A DNA stretch of 50,639 nucleotides from Multifurca ochricompacta (Eukaryota; Basidiomycota; Agaricomycetes; Russulales; Russulaceae), in the NCBI GenBank assembly GCA_022496185.1, contig WTXG01000257.1:1-50639 (forward strand), written 5' to 3'. The notes beneath the pieces were generated by a model. The model saw nothing but the letters and a program-made list of their open reading frames with translations, made no database searches and was not told where the DNA came from. A program made the position numbers and the translations under genes. Positions within the stretch are counted from its first letter, which is position 1. Every line of letters starts with the position of its first letter. Positions 14,413-27,359 of this stretch are shown here, piece after piece.

Positions 14413-16634
14413 AGAAAAAAATCGACGGGATGGAGAGGAGGGAGGGAGGGGGGAGTTGAAGCGTACCGATCCAAAGTCCCTGCAAGCCATGACCCATCCT
14501 AAAAGCGAGGGTGATACCGAGCGGCAAGGCGAGGACGTAGTAAGCGAACACGTTGAACGCCGCTCCGAGGTGTTGTCGACCTTGTCCACGTAAGACACCC
14601 CCGCAAGAGCCGGCGAGTCCGTCGGCGACTTGGAAGGAAGCGACGAGGGGCATGACTTTGCTGACGAGATGAACGACGGAGATGTCATCGCTGAAGAGGT
14701 ATCCGTATACCTAAAAGAAGACATAAATATAAAATATACACTTGTTCGTGAAGGGAGAAAGGAAAGAGAGAGAGAGAAAAAAAGAGAAAAAGAACGCACA
14801 TTTTTAGAGGCGAGGAGGGAGAGCATGACTACCATTCCCGTCAATGCGCTCAATAACGCGGAGAGGTGTCCGATAAATTTGGCCCCTGCTGCATCGCGCC
14901 GCCCGATAGCGTTGCCCACTCGTGTAGACGCGGCGACACCTGGGAGGAAAAAAAAATAAGGGGGAGGGGGGAACGGCATAAAATCGATCAGAGAGCCAGG
15001 GCGTGTGGAGACATTGACCGTGAGCACATTTCTGTTTTGACAGATAGACAGACGGGCGGAGAAGAGAGGGCCTTACCAATGCCGAAAGGGATGGTATTCA
15101 GAACTTCAGAAGAGCCGGGAAAGAAAAAAAAAGGAAACGTTAGGTTATTAATTTTAAAATATATATTGATATACGAGGGTTAGAAATGGAAAAGAATGGG
15201 AAAGGTGGAGGAACAAAAACGTACTTTGATCTGTCGTCATGATGACGGACTGCGCAGCGAGTGGGACGGAGCCCAGACGAGCGGCTGCGAGTGCAACAAT
15301 CTCGAAAGCAGCCCTAGACGTAAAGAGAGAATGACCAATGTCAGCACAAGTGTCAGGCGCGTTGAGCGGGCAGTTGGGGGGGTTGGAGTGGAGTGGAGCT
15401 AGAAGAGTGAAAGTGACGGCAGAATTTGGGGGGGGGGGGGGGGGATGTTGTCCGAAGAATTTAGACTAGACGTACCATTCCGTTCCGATCATTAGAATTC
15501 CGGGGAGAGCGAGCTTGAAAAATTCGACGCAACTTCGCGCATCGAACACGGCGCGCAGCTGGAGGCCGCCCCACGTCTGATTCCGCGCATGGGTCGGGGA
15601 ACACGCGGTGTACATGATGAGGAAGAGGAAGGCGAGCCAGAAGGTGAGCGCGAGCGCGATCGGCGAACCGTTGATGCCGAAGCGGGTGTAGTGCACAAAG
15701 TAGACGTTGAGTGCGGCGTTGATAGGTGAGATGAGGATGAGCACGTAAGTGGATGCGTCCATGATGCCTGAAAAGCATCCGTGTGGTCAGTCGATGAATG
15801 ACCAAAACATTCGGATGTGAAACCTCTCCCGGGTTCTCGCATGTTATTGAAACATACCTTGACACTGCAAGTACTTCTTGAGGCACTCAAAGCCGATATA
15901 GCCTGGTGCAGCGAGGAGCAGCAGCCGCAAATACTGTTGAGTATCCCTACTCAGCTGCTCTTCTTGACCGAGGGCCATTAATACGGAGGCCATATTCGCC
16001 CAAACGATGCCGACGGGGATGAAAAGCAACCAGAGCATGATCAAACATCGTTGAAAATGGACGGACAGATCCGTGGAGTGTTTCCCGCCGGTGAAGGATT
16101 GGGAACCTAATGTGTCCAGGGCAGTCGAACCACCAAGTGCGACGCACCAGCCTGTACGCGGCAAAAAGAAACCAAAAAAAACAACCCAAAAAAGAAAAAG
16201 AAAACTGTGGGATCACTCGGAATTGAGGCGAAAGGAGCCAGTACTAGCCAGTTACAAATGCCAGCATGAGGGAGAATGCGGCGACGGACAGCTCGGTGGG
16301 TCCGAGCCGTCCAACGATGACGATGGAGACGGTTTGAATAGAATTTTGAAGAATGTATGAGAATATGACTGCGATGATGATGATTGATATAAGTCCAAGT
16401 CGTTACAGACAACGAACACAGAACACACGAACCAGGAATAGAATCTTTGAAGAGAGCGGCAATCTCTCGCCCGCCACGCGGTCGGGGCAGAGCTGCCGGT
16501 TCGAGTAGGCGAGAAGCCTCATTGGCGGGGGCGGGTCGTGAAGACACCGACACCAACATCGACGCCGACATCACGGGCGACGTAGTTGAACGCACTAACG
16601 GGTGTGCTGGGAGGAGGAAACTGCTCTCGTCCAT
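14176..16634 (-). CDS. MATE family multidrug/toxin efflux transporter, nine exons
   Basis: Complete 522-aa model on the minus strand. Exons: 16634-16433, 16368-16249, 16151-15858, 15767-15476, 15313-15225, 15103-15077, 14939-14800, 14710-14467, 14336-14176. Phases agree throughout. The N-terminus (about 65 aa) is a polar cytosolic tail. MATE landmarks follow: [95 protein letters not shown] and the late [14 protein letters not shown]. About twelve hydrophobic segments are seen. The protein exports organic cations/xenobiotics in exchange for protons in this family; localisation is either vacuole or plasma membrane. The second intron works only with a GC donor (see finding). Start ATG 16634 was chosen because an upstream in-frame TTG is not a plausible eukaryotic start. 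Confidence 0.92.
14367..14411 (+). repeat. (GAAA)n microsatellite in the last MATE intron
   Basis: About eleven GAAA units in a row within intron 8 of the MATE gene. On the coding (minus) strand it gives a long pyrimidine tract (TTTC)n ahead of the acceptor, which may simply serve as polypyrimidine tract. Confidence 0.9.
15428..15444 (+). repeat. G17 homopolymer in MATE intron 4
   Basis: Seventeen consecutive G on the plus strand, read as a C tract in the MATE pre-mRNA. The length is likely to vary or be mis-assembled. Confidence 0.9.
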
Positions 16635-16707
16635 AATAAAGATGGCAGGCAAAGAAACAATAATCGAATATCAATCATCCAAAACGTCCTCACTGGGAAA
16701 ACCCCCT

Positions 16708-16716
16708 CTTTATATA
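16708..16716 (-). promoter_or_regulatory. TATA box of the MATE gene
   Basis: On the minus strand the sequence reads TATATAAAG, about 75 bases before the start codon at 16634. Spacing and sequence suit a core promoter; function is inferred. Confidence 0.5.
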
Positions 16717-19700
16717 TGTGTACACATCGTATCTCTCTCTCTATCGGGTAAGTGATTATTGAAACGGACAAGAAAAGAGAAGAGAGTCATCATCCAGGGA
16801 CCGGGCATGGGTTCATCGGGATTTTGGCGTTCGTTCCGTTTTTTCGTGGTCAATCCGGTCAAGGTTTAGACTCGCAATTTCAATTCAATTCAATTCATTT
16901 TTATTTTTATTTTTTTTACAACCACAACCGCTTAAATCAATCAATCATCGTCTTCGTGCGCCCAACATAATATATAATATAATATATTTCTTTCTTTGAT
17001 TCGTGCGCGCGTAGGAGTTAGGGCCTCGGCCCCTACACATTCGGCGTTCTGACCTCTCGATTCAGTTAATTAAGCGCGCATACGGAGCTCGCACAAGTGC
17101 TGCACTATTTTCCAGAGCGATCGCGCGGATGAATTAGACGAGAGAGGGGAAAGGAGGTGGAGGGGGGGGGGAGGCGAGGCAGCCTCGGAAGGCGTCTCCA
17201 GCGCGCGCGCGCGTTCCTGGGGCGGTGGGGCGATTTCTTGTGCGATAACGGCATTCTATATAATCCTCTTCTTCCTGAATAGGCAGAGGTATTTCATCCC
17301 AACTTACCAACGTTCACCTCGTCTCCGCCTAAATTTCCGCTGGGGGGATGTCAGCTGGCATTCGCGATAATGATTTGACCCACACAACCCCCCATTTACC
17401 CTATCCTCTACGTCATTCGCTTGGGATCTGTTTAAGGTGCAAGCGGTCGTCTCCGCCCCCGGATCCGGATCCGTAGCCGTAGCCGAAGTACTGGGCGTCG
17501 CCATGAGGCAGGGGGGAGAGGTGCTCTCCATCACTTGCGATCTCGAAACTGGGGGGATCTTTATGGAATTGACTTCCACGCCCTGCCTCTTGCGTCCATT
17601 GCGCCAGAGCAGTCCGATCAGCTCATGTCATCCGTCACCCACCCCATCACCCCACTTTGAATGTCGGCTTTGAAAGGCTTGGCCTCGCTCTGAACGGTGG
17701 CGAATTAGTCCGAGAGCTTGTACACAAGAATGACGCTCAACTAGCGCATGCACGCATGGTCCAACGACCGCGTTCTCGCCGCTTCCAAACCTGGGATACT
17801 TACGGTAGGGATGACGCAGTTTTCATGAGATTTTCATTCCAACCGATTTCCCTAAACAGGACTTGCTCTCCCCAAGAATTGACTGCCTTGAGGTAAAACA
17901 CGCGATAAGATTTGTTTTTTTCTTTTTCTTTTTCTTTTTCATTTCGTCTGTCACCCCCAACCTCCAAGCTGTGCCAAGGCCCTGTCTGCGATCACCGTCA
18001 CCGGTCATCGGTTGCTTCTATCAACCCGGGCATTGTATATATGCTTAGTTGTCATGTGGGCTCTGACGAGTCAGAGCGAAGAAGCAACTTGGACTTGGGA
18101 AAAGCATTCCGATCGCATTGATCAGGAATGGGTGTCTTCTTTCCCCCTTCTTCGCTTCGAACTTCGAGTTTTTTTTGTTTTTTTTTATCAGCCCTCGTCC
18201 CAATTCAAGCCACGTCACGCGGCTGACCGCTTGACCCCCTTTGATTATCGACGCAACCCCGTGTTTCGAGTCCTCAAGTCGTTCGGTGAGGTGTGTTGTT
18301 ATCCTTTTGTACCCGTACCTGTGCGTCTTGGCATGCAGCGTCACCGTGACCAACCCGGGTATACGGCTGAGGCCCTGGCATACTGGGACGTGACGGATAA
18401 CTGACGCGTTCTTTCCGCTCCACAACAGACGACGAACGCCACTGCGTTTTGTGTGGGCTTTCGCGTTCAGTTGGCTCCGTCCTTCTCATGCGCGTGTGAT
18501 CATTACCAGACCGGAGTCAGGAATGGCGTTTGGGGTTCGGCGCGATACGCTCCTTCCCTTTCCACCTTCCCCTTCCCCTTGATTCCCACTTGCTGTTTCC
18601 GTAGATCGTCGCAATCCCAATCGCCACCTTGTATGGCAGCAAAAACAGAAAACAAAAAAAAGAAAAAACCAATCGGTAGCTTACTCATCTCACGAACGGT
18701 GAAGGGTTCCTCCGTTCCGGTCGCTTCCATCTGTCTGGCCTGCTTGTACCTCCTTGGACGGAATGATGCAGCATCCATTATCAGACCCGTCATTCATCGT
18801 GGATAGATAAATTCGCCGAGGGAGAGCAAGATACCGCAAACGTGGCGGGTAAAAATAACTTGTGCACCATCACGTTATGACAGGTGGCGTTTCACCCTAA
18901 GGCCTCGCTGCCAAGGGGCATACACACAACTTGGCCAGACGAGGCTCCCCCTCTCCCTCTCCCTCTCCCTCAGGCACTAATAGTTGTATTCATCCCCATT
19001 AGGGTAGAACATGAGGAGACAGACGATAAGCTGTTCAGTACCTTGGTATCTCCTCACCCGGCTAAAAGAGACGCTACCCCAGACGCACAGCTCGCCATCT
19101 GGGATTTGGTGACGATGATGATGATAATGATGATATTGACCCAGCTGTATGGTGTACCATAAAATCGTATCCCCACGATTGATTGGAAATGACTGGGGGG
19201 GGGGGGGAAGTGTGCACTGAAACTACTAAAACGCTCGCATATTCTATGTCATTCAGTCATTCAGCCTCTCTCTTTCCAGGAAGAACTTCCCTTTTTTTTG
19301 CAGGTGTGATCTTATCTCAAAGAAATGCTTCGAATTGCATTTTCAACGCAAGATAGGCATTGCATCTGCCTGGCGTCCATGTCCCGGCCGAGCGCGCGTG
19401 CAAACGAGTCAGATTTCTCGCGACGAGACGAGAAAAAAATGTCAAAGATACTTGGCGCCAGGCAGGTAGGTGTGCAGGCATGCTGGCAGGGCGATACCTG
19501 ACTCCTGCCAGGATTTTCTGTTCGTGTTAGGAGATTTAAAAAGAACCAGAACAACAAAAATAAAGAAAAACACAAAAGGACGGGCGCGATCAAAGGGAAA
19601 CATGGCATTCGGATTTCGTTAACGGTGCATCTCACCCCCTCACCCAGCTCGCGTGTGTTGGGCGTGGGTACCTGGCCTGGGGCTTGTCTTGCCCTTGGCA

Positions 19701-21628
19701 TTAATGTTTGCTTTTTTTTTTGGGAGGACAACGCGTTTCAGGACTGACTTGAACGCGTACCGGTGCCAAAAAAAAAAAAATCCCGAGTTAGGGAGAACGC
19801 TGTGGTGAAAAGAAGGAAATATGAAAAAAGAAATAAACCAACGATGAGTCCTCAACGGATTCGATTCAATCGGGGCGGCAAGATTGTACGGCATGTAATT
19901 GTCCAAGGATAGAAACGGCCTGCCGTACAACTTTTGTAGACACGACGCAGGCTCTTGCAGGCGCTTGGCTGTTGGCGTTCCGAATCTGAGAGATAGAAAA
20001 AAAAAAGAAGTACCCTGGAGGCAACTGGCGCTCAAGCTGTATGTGCTTGGCGGGCGTGTGGGACCGGGTGGGAAGGGGGGGGACTCGAAGGTGAGAGGAG
20101 GGGACGTGTCATGTTCTGTGACGTACACGTTCGAGGAATTTGTCTCTACGTCGGATAAGTGACAGAATATTGACGGCATGTGTGTATGTAGTACGTGCAT
20201 GCATGCACGCGCGCACGACAGACAGAATTTTCAGTAGCGCTCAGACTTCTTCTAAATCCATCCATTGAAATAGTGTCACCGTAAGCAATTAGTAAGGAAT
20301 AGAGAAAAAAAAATAAGCAAAGGAATCATAGGATCCCCCCCCCCCACATCCTTGCTAAATTTGAGAAATGGGGAATAAAAGCTAGTTTGATGTGTGAAGC
20401 GAGAGAGAGAGAGACATGACCGGATCAGATTGCTGATCTCTCCCTCTTCTTTTGGAGGAGACCACTTAAGAGCAAGATGTTTCCTCTCGTCTCATCGTCT
20501 ACAACAATTTCCATCTAAAAAAAGAGAATATGATATGAAATTCTGTTCTGTTCTGTGATACTCACCCCAAACTTTGATTTTTTTTTTACTCGCACACATA
20601 GAATAAATAAGAATAGCAAAAGCAGAAACAGAAAAGGTCGCCGCTTTTGCATTGAATAGTTAGTTAAAATGTTGTCTAGTCCGTATTCCCTTCTTAATCT
20701 CCCCCTTTTCGGGCGACTATATGTTTTGTGATGGTGGTGGTAAATGGCGAAAGGTTGATGGATGGAACGACCCTCGTACAATAGCGCACGTCGTCCCTGA
20801 GCCCGGAGCTCAAGACACGAGGTGAGACGCGATTGACACTGTAATCATTACCATCATCATCAAAAAAGAACTAACTACCGTGGACGCTCACTGCTGGGGA
20901 AGCGCTGGGTTCCATCAACATCTGGTTCCATTACGGCAGTTCACCCCCACATACATCCCTCCTCCCCCCCCCTGATCCCAATTCCTATACATTCCCATGA
21001 TCAAATCATGGACATTTTGGTTTGGCTGCGCTTATGCATAACCCCCCAGGAACACGCCTTTCGGCTACTGGCCCTACCTGCTACTACCTCATCTAATCCC
21101 TATTTCCAAATTAGGGAGGAAGAAATCAATCTCGAAGAACGTTGCGCTGCTGGCTGACCTTTACATCGGAAGGTTGGGCATTCTTTCCCGCCTACCACAT
21201 ATCCCGAGGAGGGGGCAATGATGATGACGATGATGATAATAGTGATTCGAAATCGCGCAGAGAGATATACCAATCTCGCTTATGGGATCAGTGTGAGAAG
21301 ATGGGAAAGCGTGGAAGGTGGAAGGAGAAGTGTGAGAGGGGGTGGTGAGAGGACAGAACAAATGGGCGTGACTGCTGCGCAAATACGTGTAAGTAGGGAA
21401 ATAGAACGGTGGTAGAAGGAAGAAGAAAATAAAAGCGTCTGTCACTGTGAATAGGATAGATATACTCAGAGTCCGTAAGCGAAGCGGAAGAATGTGCAAC
21501 TAAATGAGATACAACTACACTGAGAGATGACTACGCCAGAACCGAGAGCGACGCACGCACGCACGCTGTCCCTCCCCGTCGTCGTTAACATCTACATCCA
21601 TCAATGACCCGCAATCCCTCCCAACACG
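16717..21628. other. Gene-poor spacer of about 4.9 kb with low-complexity tracts
   Basis: Several 60-140-codon open frames exist on both strands, but none shows a domain, and most are built from simple sequence such as poly-Phe/Lys from T/A tracts. Visible simple repeats include a GCGC run near 17200-17213, (CTCCCT)n near 18945-18973, a G run near 19195-19208, A runs near 19768-19781, GAGA near 20400-20414 and GATGAT near 21218-21240. This could hold promoters of the divergent flanking genes or a long non-coding transcript; nothing specific is supported. Confidence 0.5.
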
Positions 21629-23050
21629 CTACGATTGTCTCCCACGGGCCTTTCCACCGCCACTACTACCACCACCGACGCTACCATTCAATCTACCATC
21701 CTCTCCAACGCCGCCCAGCTGCGACCGTGCATCCGTATAGAGAGACACCGACGAGCCGGTCCCCATCGTACTGCTCACGGGCCGGCCACCCTCTCCGGGA
21801 AGCAATATTCTGGGTATTGACAACATCGAGGAATTGTTGTTATGACCGTATACCATACTTGCCTGGCGAGACTCATGGACGTCATCTGACGGGCTTTGAT
21901 GCACCTGCGGAGTGCGCTCTCCAGCCCCACCAGGTTTAAACCGCACGGGCGGTCCAGACAGGCCGGACGGTGAAAGGAGCTCCCCGTACTCGGATGGTAT
22001 CGTCGTCGGGGGTTGTGGAGGTGTAGGGAGGTGGTGATGGTGATGGCCTGTGGTGGGTGCGTCAGATGTGACAGAAAAGAAAGTTTGAGAGGAACGAGTG
22101 GAAGCACTCGCGCTCCGCGCGTTTTGATTAAAGGAAGGATAGTGCTGCATTGTGGGTAGGGACGACGCGGCGCTCGCAAGGGACGAGATACTCCCCCGAA
22201 AAGCGCCGATGAGCGGTATCCCCGATGCTTTCGGGATATGCAGCCAACTTGCGGGTGTCGGTGTCGGTGAGGATGATCGGGCGGATGCGGGTGGTGGTGC
22301 TGGCTCTGATGCTGGTAGTGTTGGAGCAGGTGCTGGTATTGGCGCATGAGACTCCGCGCTTAACGTTGTGGGTGATTGGCCACGCTGTGGAGATACGTCC
22401 GTTACCGAATCTTCCGGAAGTGGATCCATAGGCACGCGGGCGATGCGTGTACGGGCATGCCGTAGAGGTTGCGGCTGCGGGGAGCGGAGAGATCGCGGTA
22501 GTCCAGGTTCCAAGTCAGGGGAAGGGGAACGCGTCGAAAAAGACCTGAATGTTGGCGCAAAGCGCCGGGGAGAATGTAGTAAGGACGAGGTCGCGCTTGG
22601 TGTGGGGGTACGCTTGATTGTGTGGCGGTATCTGATTGCGCCGTAGTGGACCCAAACCGTGAATACTCCACGCTGGCATTCGGGTCGGGGTGGAGGAGCG
22701 GGACGAATGCGTCAGCGGAGATGGCACGGTTGTGGACACCTCGATGACTGTTGACCGTCGGGGACGTTCGACCGCTCACCGTCGAGTTATCTGCTTGTTT
22801 TGGTTGACGTCTCGAGGCCCGGCGTCGAGCGAGGGGAACGATCACGAGGATGAGGGCGATGATGAGGACAAAGCCACCGACGGTGGCGACGATAATAATG
22901 ACGAGCTTGCTTGTGTTTTTGGATTGCGATGTGAACGGGGTAGCAGTTGGCTAGCAGAAACGTGGCCAAATCAAATGACCCAAATAGCAAAAAAAGGGCC
23001 GAGAATTGACTTACCACCACACCTGTTACTGACGTCGTAGCATCGCTCAT
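21629..23050 (-). CDS. Single-pass membrane protein with Ser/Pro-rich cytosolic tail
   Basis: Tentative 432-aa model: exons 23050-23015, 22950-22672 and 22612-21629. Exon 1 encodes only MSDATTSVTGVV and splices in phase 0 to a short Ser/Thr segment. A strong transmembrane helix (KLVIIIVATVGGFVLIIALI, then LVIV) follows, and then a basic stop-transfer PLARRRASRR. The rest is a long disordered Ser/Pro/Thr tail with a His run, RTPTPS, SPSD and a Gly/Ser-rich end. No signal peptide precedes the short N-terminus, so it is probably a type III (signal-anchor, N-out) protein. Similar membrane-anchor plus disordered-tail proteins are common in Agaricomycetes and unassigned. The second intron (22671-22613) is inferred from the frame switch and phase agreement; its exact sites are uncertain. 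The last exon is convincing because the frame stays open for more than 300 codons. Confidence 0.68.
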
Positions 23051-23458
23051 CTTGGCATAAGACAATCTTCACGTTCGGACGGTAGAGAAAGGACTACCGG
23101 GGCTCACACACGGGGAGTAAAAGAAAGTGTGTGAGAAACCAGTTGAGGAAGGGATAGAGACGATAACCAAGAAGGGCGAGGCTGTGGGTGCCAGTTTTGA
23201 CTAGGTGCCGAGTTGCCCGACCGAGTATTGTTGTACTAGTAGAGAGGCGTACGTCAATATCAAAGGGCCGGCGCTTGTCAGTACCTTTCCCTTTTTCCCT
23301 TTTGTTTTCTCGATATCAAATTAAAGCCAAAGTGACAGTTGTGGTTGTACAAAATCAACTGTACATGAATATGAACATGAACACGCGTGCGGGGACAAGA
23401 AAGAGAGGAGAAGATAACTGTAACGGCCCGTTTCATTCCGGCTTGCACTCGAACAACG

Positions 23459-24074
23459 ATGAACACTTTACACTCTTGTCAATGGGATTGCTGTCGTTTC
23501 ACTACAGAAAATCATGATGACCTCGTGAAACATGTCATATCAGAGCATATCGATAAGGCTCAGCCAATAAAAAGATTGGACGTTGATTTTGTTGAAGGGG
23601 AATACAGCGGTGCTAGTACTTCAGGTGATGTGATTAAACTCTTTTTAATAATCAGCTTCATATCTCAATGGCAACCATTAAAGTACCCACAAATTCTCAA
23701 CTCGATGTACTTCAATCCACTTCACAGCATATGGAGGATCCAGTCATGAGCGTCCAATCACCTCCATCAAATGTCCTTCCTCCTCAGTCTACCAGCCCTC
23801 TTCCTGAGGCAAATCGTCCAGTATTTCCTGAACCAACAAGCACTCAAACATTCAATCACCCATTATCATTTACCTCAGGTTCTACATACATCCTTCCCAT
23901 TTCTCAACAACGGCGGATGAATGAAAGCTTGCTTGATGAGGTACGCCACTGTGCCTCTATATTTGTTTTTCCGCGCATTTACATGACGTCACTTTACACC
24001 AGGGAAGCAGCCACGATACTTCTCAGATAGAACTCCAAACACAAGCAGTATACAAATCCCAAGTTTTTGATTAG
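23459..24074 (+). CDS. Small C2H2-type zinc-finger protein
   Basis: Predicted 164-aa protein in three exons: 23459-23624, 23684-23940, 24003-24074. The N-terminus has one finger, CQWDCCRFTTENHDDLVKHV with a second His five residues after the first (ISEH). This fits C-x(3,4)-C-x12-H-x4-H. The remainder is Ser/Pro/Gln-rich and disordered, ending TQAVYKSQVFD. Both introns are 59-62 bases long and GT-AG, with matching phases. A single finger is usually too little for specific DNA binding alone, so an RNA- or protein-binding role, or a cofactor of a chromatin complex, is as likely. It diverges from the membrane-protein gene, with about 400 bases between the starts. The Cys-Cys pair makes the exact ligand ambiguous. 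Confidence 0.66.
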
Positions 24075-25580
24075 CACACCCCTTTAGCAAACGGGTGCGA
24101 TACTTTTTTTTTGTATGGCGTCTACACCACCTCGGGGTTGCGTATTGTTCCCATTTGTTCGTATTTGCAGACAGACATGATGCACAGGACAAGGTGTAAT
24201 GGTGCGGCTGCTATTGACTTGATCGGCAGCCTTTGTAACGGGCAGCGGTGTCCTTACAAGGGACGCGTAAATGTGTAGGATTGGCCAGCCTCCACGTTGG
24301 GGGTTTGCAAGTCTAGCCTTCGAGCGAGCGTGGGTGCCGGTGCTTCCAACCCGCTCACCCCTCCGTCCATGTATGGCAAGAGAGACGCGCGCGAAGTCAG
24401 CTTTCGTGAGGGCGCACCTGTCTCGACTCTCACAGGTGCCTCGCGGCGCGTCATATGCTCTCATCTTCTCACTGAAACCGAAGATTAAAACGTGTTGTTC
24501 AATATCATTTTGTTCCATCTTGTTTGCTCAGGTTGCGCCGTAACTTCTTCCTGGGGAGAAGCTGCCGGATACCCCCGATGCGGTCTTTCACCTTCCCACC
24601 TAGAACTCACACGTTATCCAGAAAGGTTTCTTTTTTTTGTGGCTCTTATTAGGTGCGCACGACATGAATCACGTATTCTATCTCCATTCAATGGGGAGCC
24701 AGCTTTATATGGATTCATCACTCGCCGTTTTCAATCCAAAGAAGTGGGTCACCTGCTATCTAAGTTGTGCTTCTGCAGTCGAAACGACCATGGATTCAAA
24801 AGCCCATGCGTTTCTTGCGTCTTGTGTCTTGCTGTCCAGTCCCCGGGGCAGTTCCGTAGCGAGTCGATGGTTACCATCACTGCATCTGCCCTCCGTTTGC
24901 GCAGGACCACTTTTTAAGGCCCTCTACATAGAAATCTCTTAATGGAAGCGTTCAAAAACTGATAGGGACTGAGTGTGTGGATTATTGGTTTGCTGTGATA
25001 ATAGAATTTAATGTTTTTGGTCCGTTAACGGATTTCTAGTACGTTGCCAGATCACAATAGCCCATCCTGGTCTTCCTCACGAACATGCCAGACGTCAGGA
25101 CATATTTATTCAAAATCGATGCAATTTTTAAGGGGATTATAGAAACCTGCGACGATATACTACATCGTCCGAGTTGCGCGGCGGGTGAACAGGTCCGAAT
25201 TCCATGCCCGCCGCATACCTACATTCTAAGTTAAACCAAATATGCCTTGGTAGGACACTCCGTATTTGCCTTTACCGCCATCCTCTCTCACAGAATATCA
25301 GGCTGTTTAATTCTAGGATGGTTCGGTGTCTGTATCGTGTGTCGGTTGTTCAGTGAAATCTCCGTCTCAATCACTCGGTCTCACTTACTTGTCACTCCAT
25401 CATCTTCATCATCTGAAATTGGATATCTGTAATACCGCTCTAACCAGTGCCTCTGAAACACCGTAATCACTGCCCAGGGAGCCAGCGTAGATGGCCTGAT
25501 AGTGGATAGTATCGACAAGTTGTCGAGGCAGAGGAGTTGTGACAACAAGTCACGTGACTATGTGTCACACGTCCCACCCA
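24075..25580. other. Spacer between zinc-finger gene and Crinkler copy C
   Basis: No supported gene. Frames at 24250-24940 overlap on both strands without motifs. The region just before 25580 has no copy of the A/D leader palindrome. Confidence 0.5.
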
Positions 25581-25587
25581 AGCCGCC

Positions 25588-27336
25588 GTGGTCAGTCAAA
25601 GCGCCATCCTTCTTCAGGATGTCGATCAAGGAATATATTCACCCTTTACTTCATCCTTTCGCCTTCCTTCAGAGGGCCTCAAACATCTTATGAAATATTT
25701 ACCTGGAACACCAGATGCATCAAATAAGAAGATTAAAGAGGATCTTCGGGCAATCTATGGGCGCTTTGAGAGTCCATACTAGCAAATCATGTCAGCGATG
25801 AGGATTTCAAGAAAAACGTTTCACCAGAAACAAGACGATTTTTTCAACGTCTTGAGGACGTCAACAAGGGAGGATGCCACTAAGGATGACTACCAGGCTG
25901 TCGTAACTCATGCTCATTATCTTTTCCCTATCAAATCAATCAAATCATCATACTCTAAGGAATGTCTTTTGGACTATATATTTGCCCCTCAGTAAGGCCC
26001 ACGAACTTGTCCACCCCTATAATTAATTCATGATGGCCAGAATATTAGATCCACGGGTGCAGATAGGCAATCATTTTACAATCGTGTTCTTGGCCGGGCC
26101 AAGGCCAAAGACGTACGTCCGTCACGGCTCGTTCATAGTTTTCATTCACTTAATTTTCCTGCAGAGGCCGAGCACAGACCCTGTTGTGGAGATTAAACAA
26201 CTTGACCATGCATTCGAACGTCTTCGAGAGGCAGTGAATCGTGCAAGTAAAGTGGAGCTTCCTTTTTTTTTTCTTACATTTTCCAGGTGGGGTACATATT
26301 ATGACTATGGCGACCAATTTTCTCGCAAGGAACTGATTGGAGTTTCCAAGGACAAACTACTATTGGGCCTGGAAGCGAGGACCTTTCGGATGCGCAGACA
26401 TATACAGTTTTGTCTCAGCGTTTGGCGTTGGATATTGACGGCTCCAAATATATACTTCCATCGGCGACCCCTGTGAAGCTTGCGGAAATTATGCAGGATC
26501 AAATCGCCAATTATATCCGGGTCTGCATCTATGTCGGAGAGGGATTCGAATCTATGCGCGGAGTTGCTTCGTTCGAGTCGATCCTCTCAGAGGCGGCTTA
26601 TCGTGTCATGAATGATGGGCATGGGTTTGGCCTACCTGTGGCACTCGAAAAGGCTTTATCTGGATTTTGCATCAATCAAGGGGCCCATGGGAAGTTATCG
26701 GTCGCTGCCTGGTTCACTTGGGCACGCGATCGGGCAATCAGAAGAAAAGGTGAACCTCCTGACAGGGCGCTTTGTCATTTCTTTACTGTCAAGGAGCTGT
26801 TTGAAAGTCTGTTTCCTGTATCGATTTTGAAATCGATCTTGAAGACCAAACCATCTCTCCGTCCACAGAAAGACAAAGGGAATGAGCCGCTATTCGAAAA
26901 GGCATCCAAGGGGGCCACAATGCATTTTAATCATTTCATCACCATCACATTGTACGAAGACAAGGTGCTAGCACGCAAATATCTAGTCCGTTTGATGGCA
27001 CGGGGCGCGGCTGCTCTGTGCGTCAATTGTGAATCTGGCTTTGATGTGGTTTACCCATACTTGTATGAGGACATGGAGCTTGACATGCAGAAAGTTGGAT
27101 TTATAATCGTCCAAGTGAAGAACGATTCAAACATTGGTCAGAGCGATTTTACCAAACTGTTCAACAAGATGGATCCATTCAAATATAATTTACTTGAGGA
27201 GTCAGACAAGGAAGATGGCCGGTGGCCGATCCCAATCATTTGTTCTCTTTCTTCTCAAGGTATGCCTACTGTGGAACACATGAAGTACAAGTCGTCATCA
27301 GATGGTGCAATGACCCTGGACACAAATGGTAGCTAA
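25588..27336 (+). pseudogene. Crinkler-type copy C, internally deleted and 3'-truncated
   Basis: The header is at 25600-25780 (PDASNKKIKED, YGRFES). The P-loop exon is absent, with the same junction as copy B (about 26050-26080). A second deletion then removes the Walker B region: the sequence passes from the pre-DEAH helix (about 26260) straight to the splice acceptor before the nuclease exon at 26287. The nuclease exon is open for about 300 codons (26410-27336) and keeps GFDVVYPYLY and VGFIIVQVKND. It stops after TLDTNG, losing the last 75 or so codons present in A, B and D, where MBL-unit DNA begins. With no NTPase core it cannot work like copies A/D, though a stand-alone nuclease-like transcript is conceivable. 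Confidence 0.75.
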
Positions 27337-27359
27337 AACTCTTTTTACAGCCACATTTA

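Noticed and set aside
14131..14502. Plus-strand open frame with Lys/Glu repeats
   Set aside because: It is made from the (GAAA)n tract in a MATE intron and lies antisense to MATE exons.
17437..18806. Series of 60-130-codon open frames
   Set aside because: Frames overlap on both strands and include homopolymer-derived Phe/Lys runs; no motif recognised.
19855..19885. GATTCGATTC string as a possible tRNA T-arm
   Set aside because: No matching acceptor stem, D-arm or anticodon arm was found at the needed distances.
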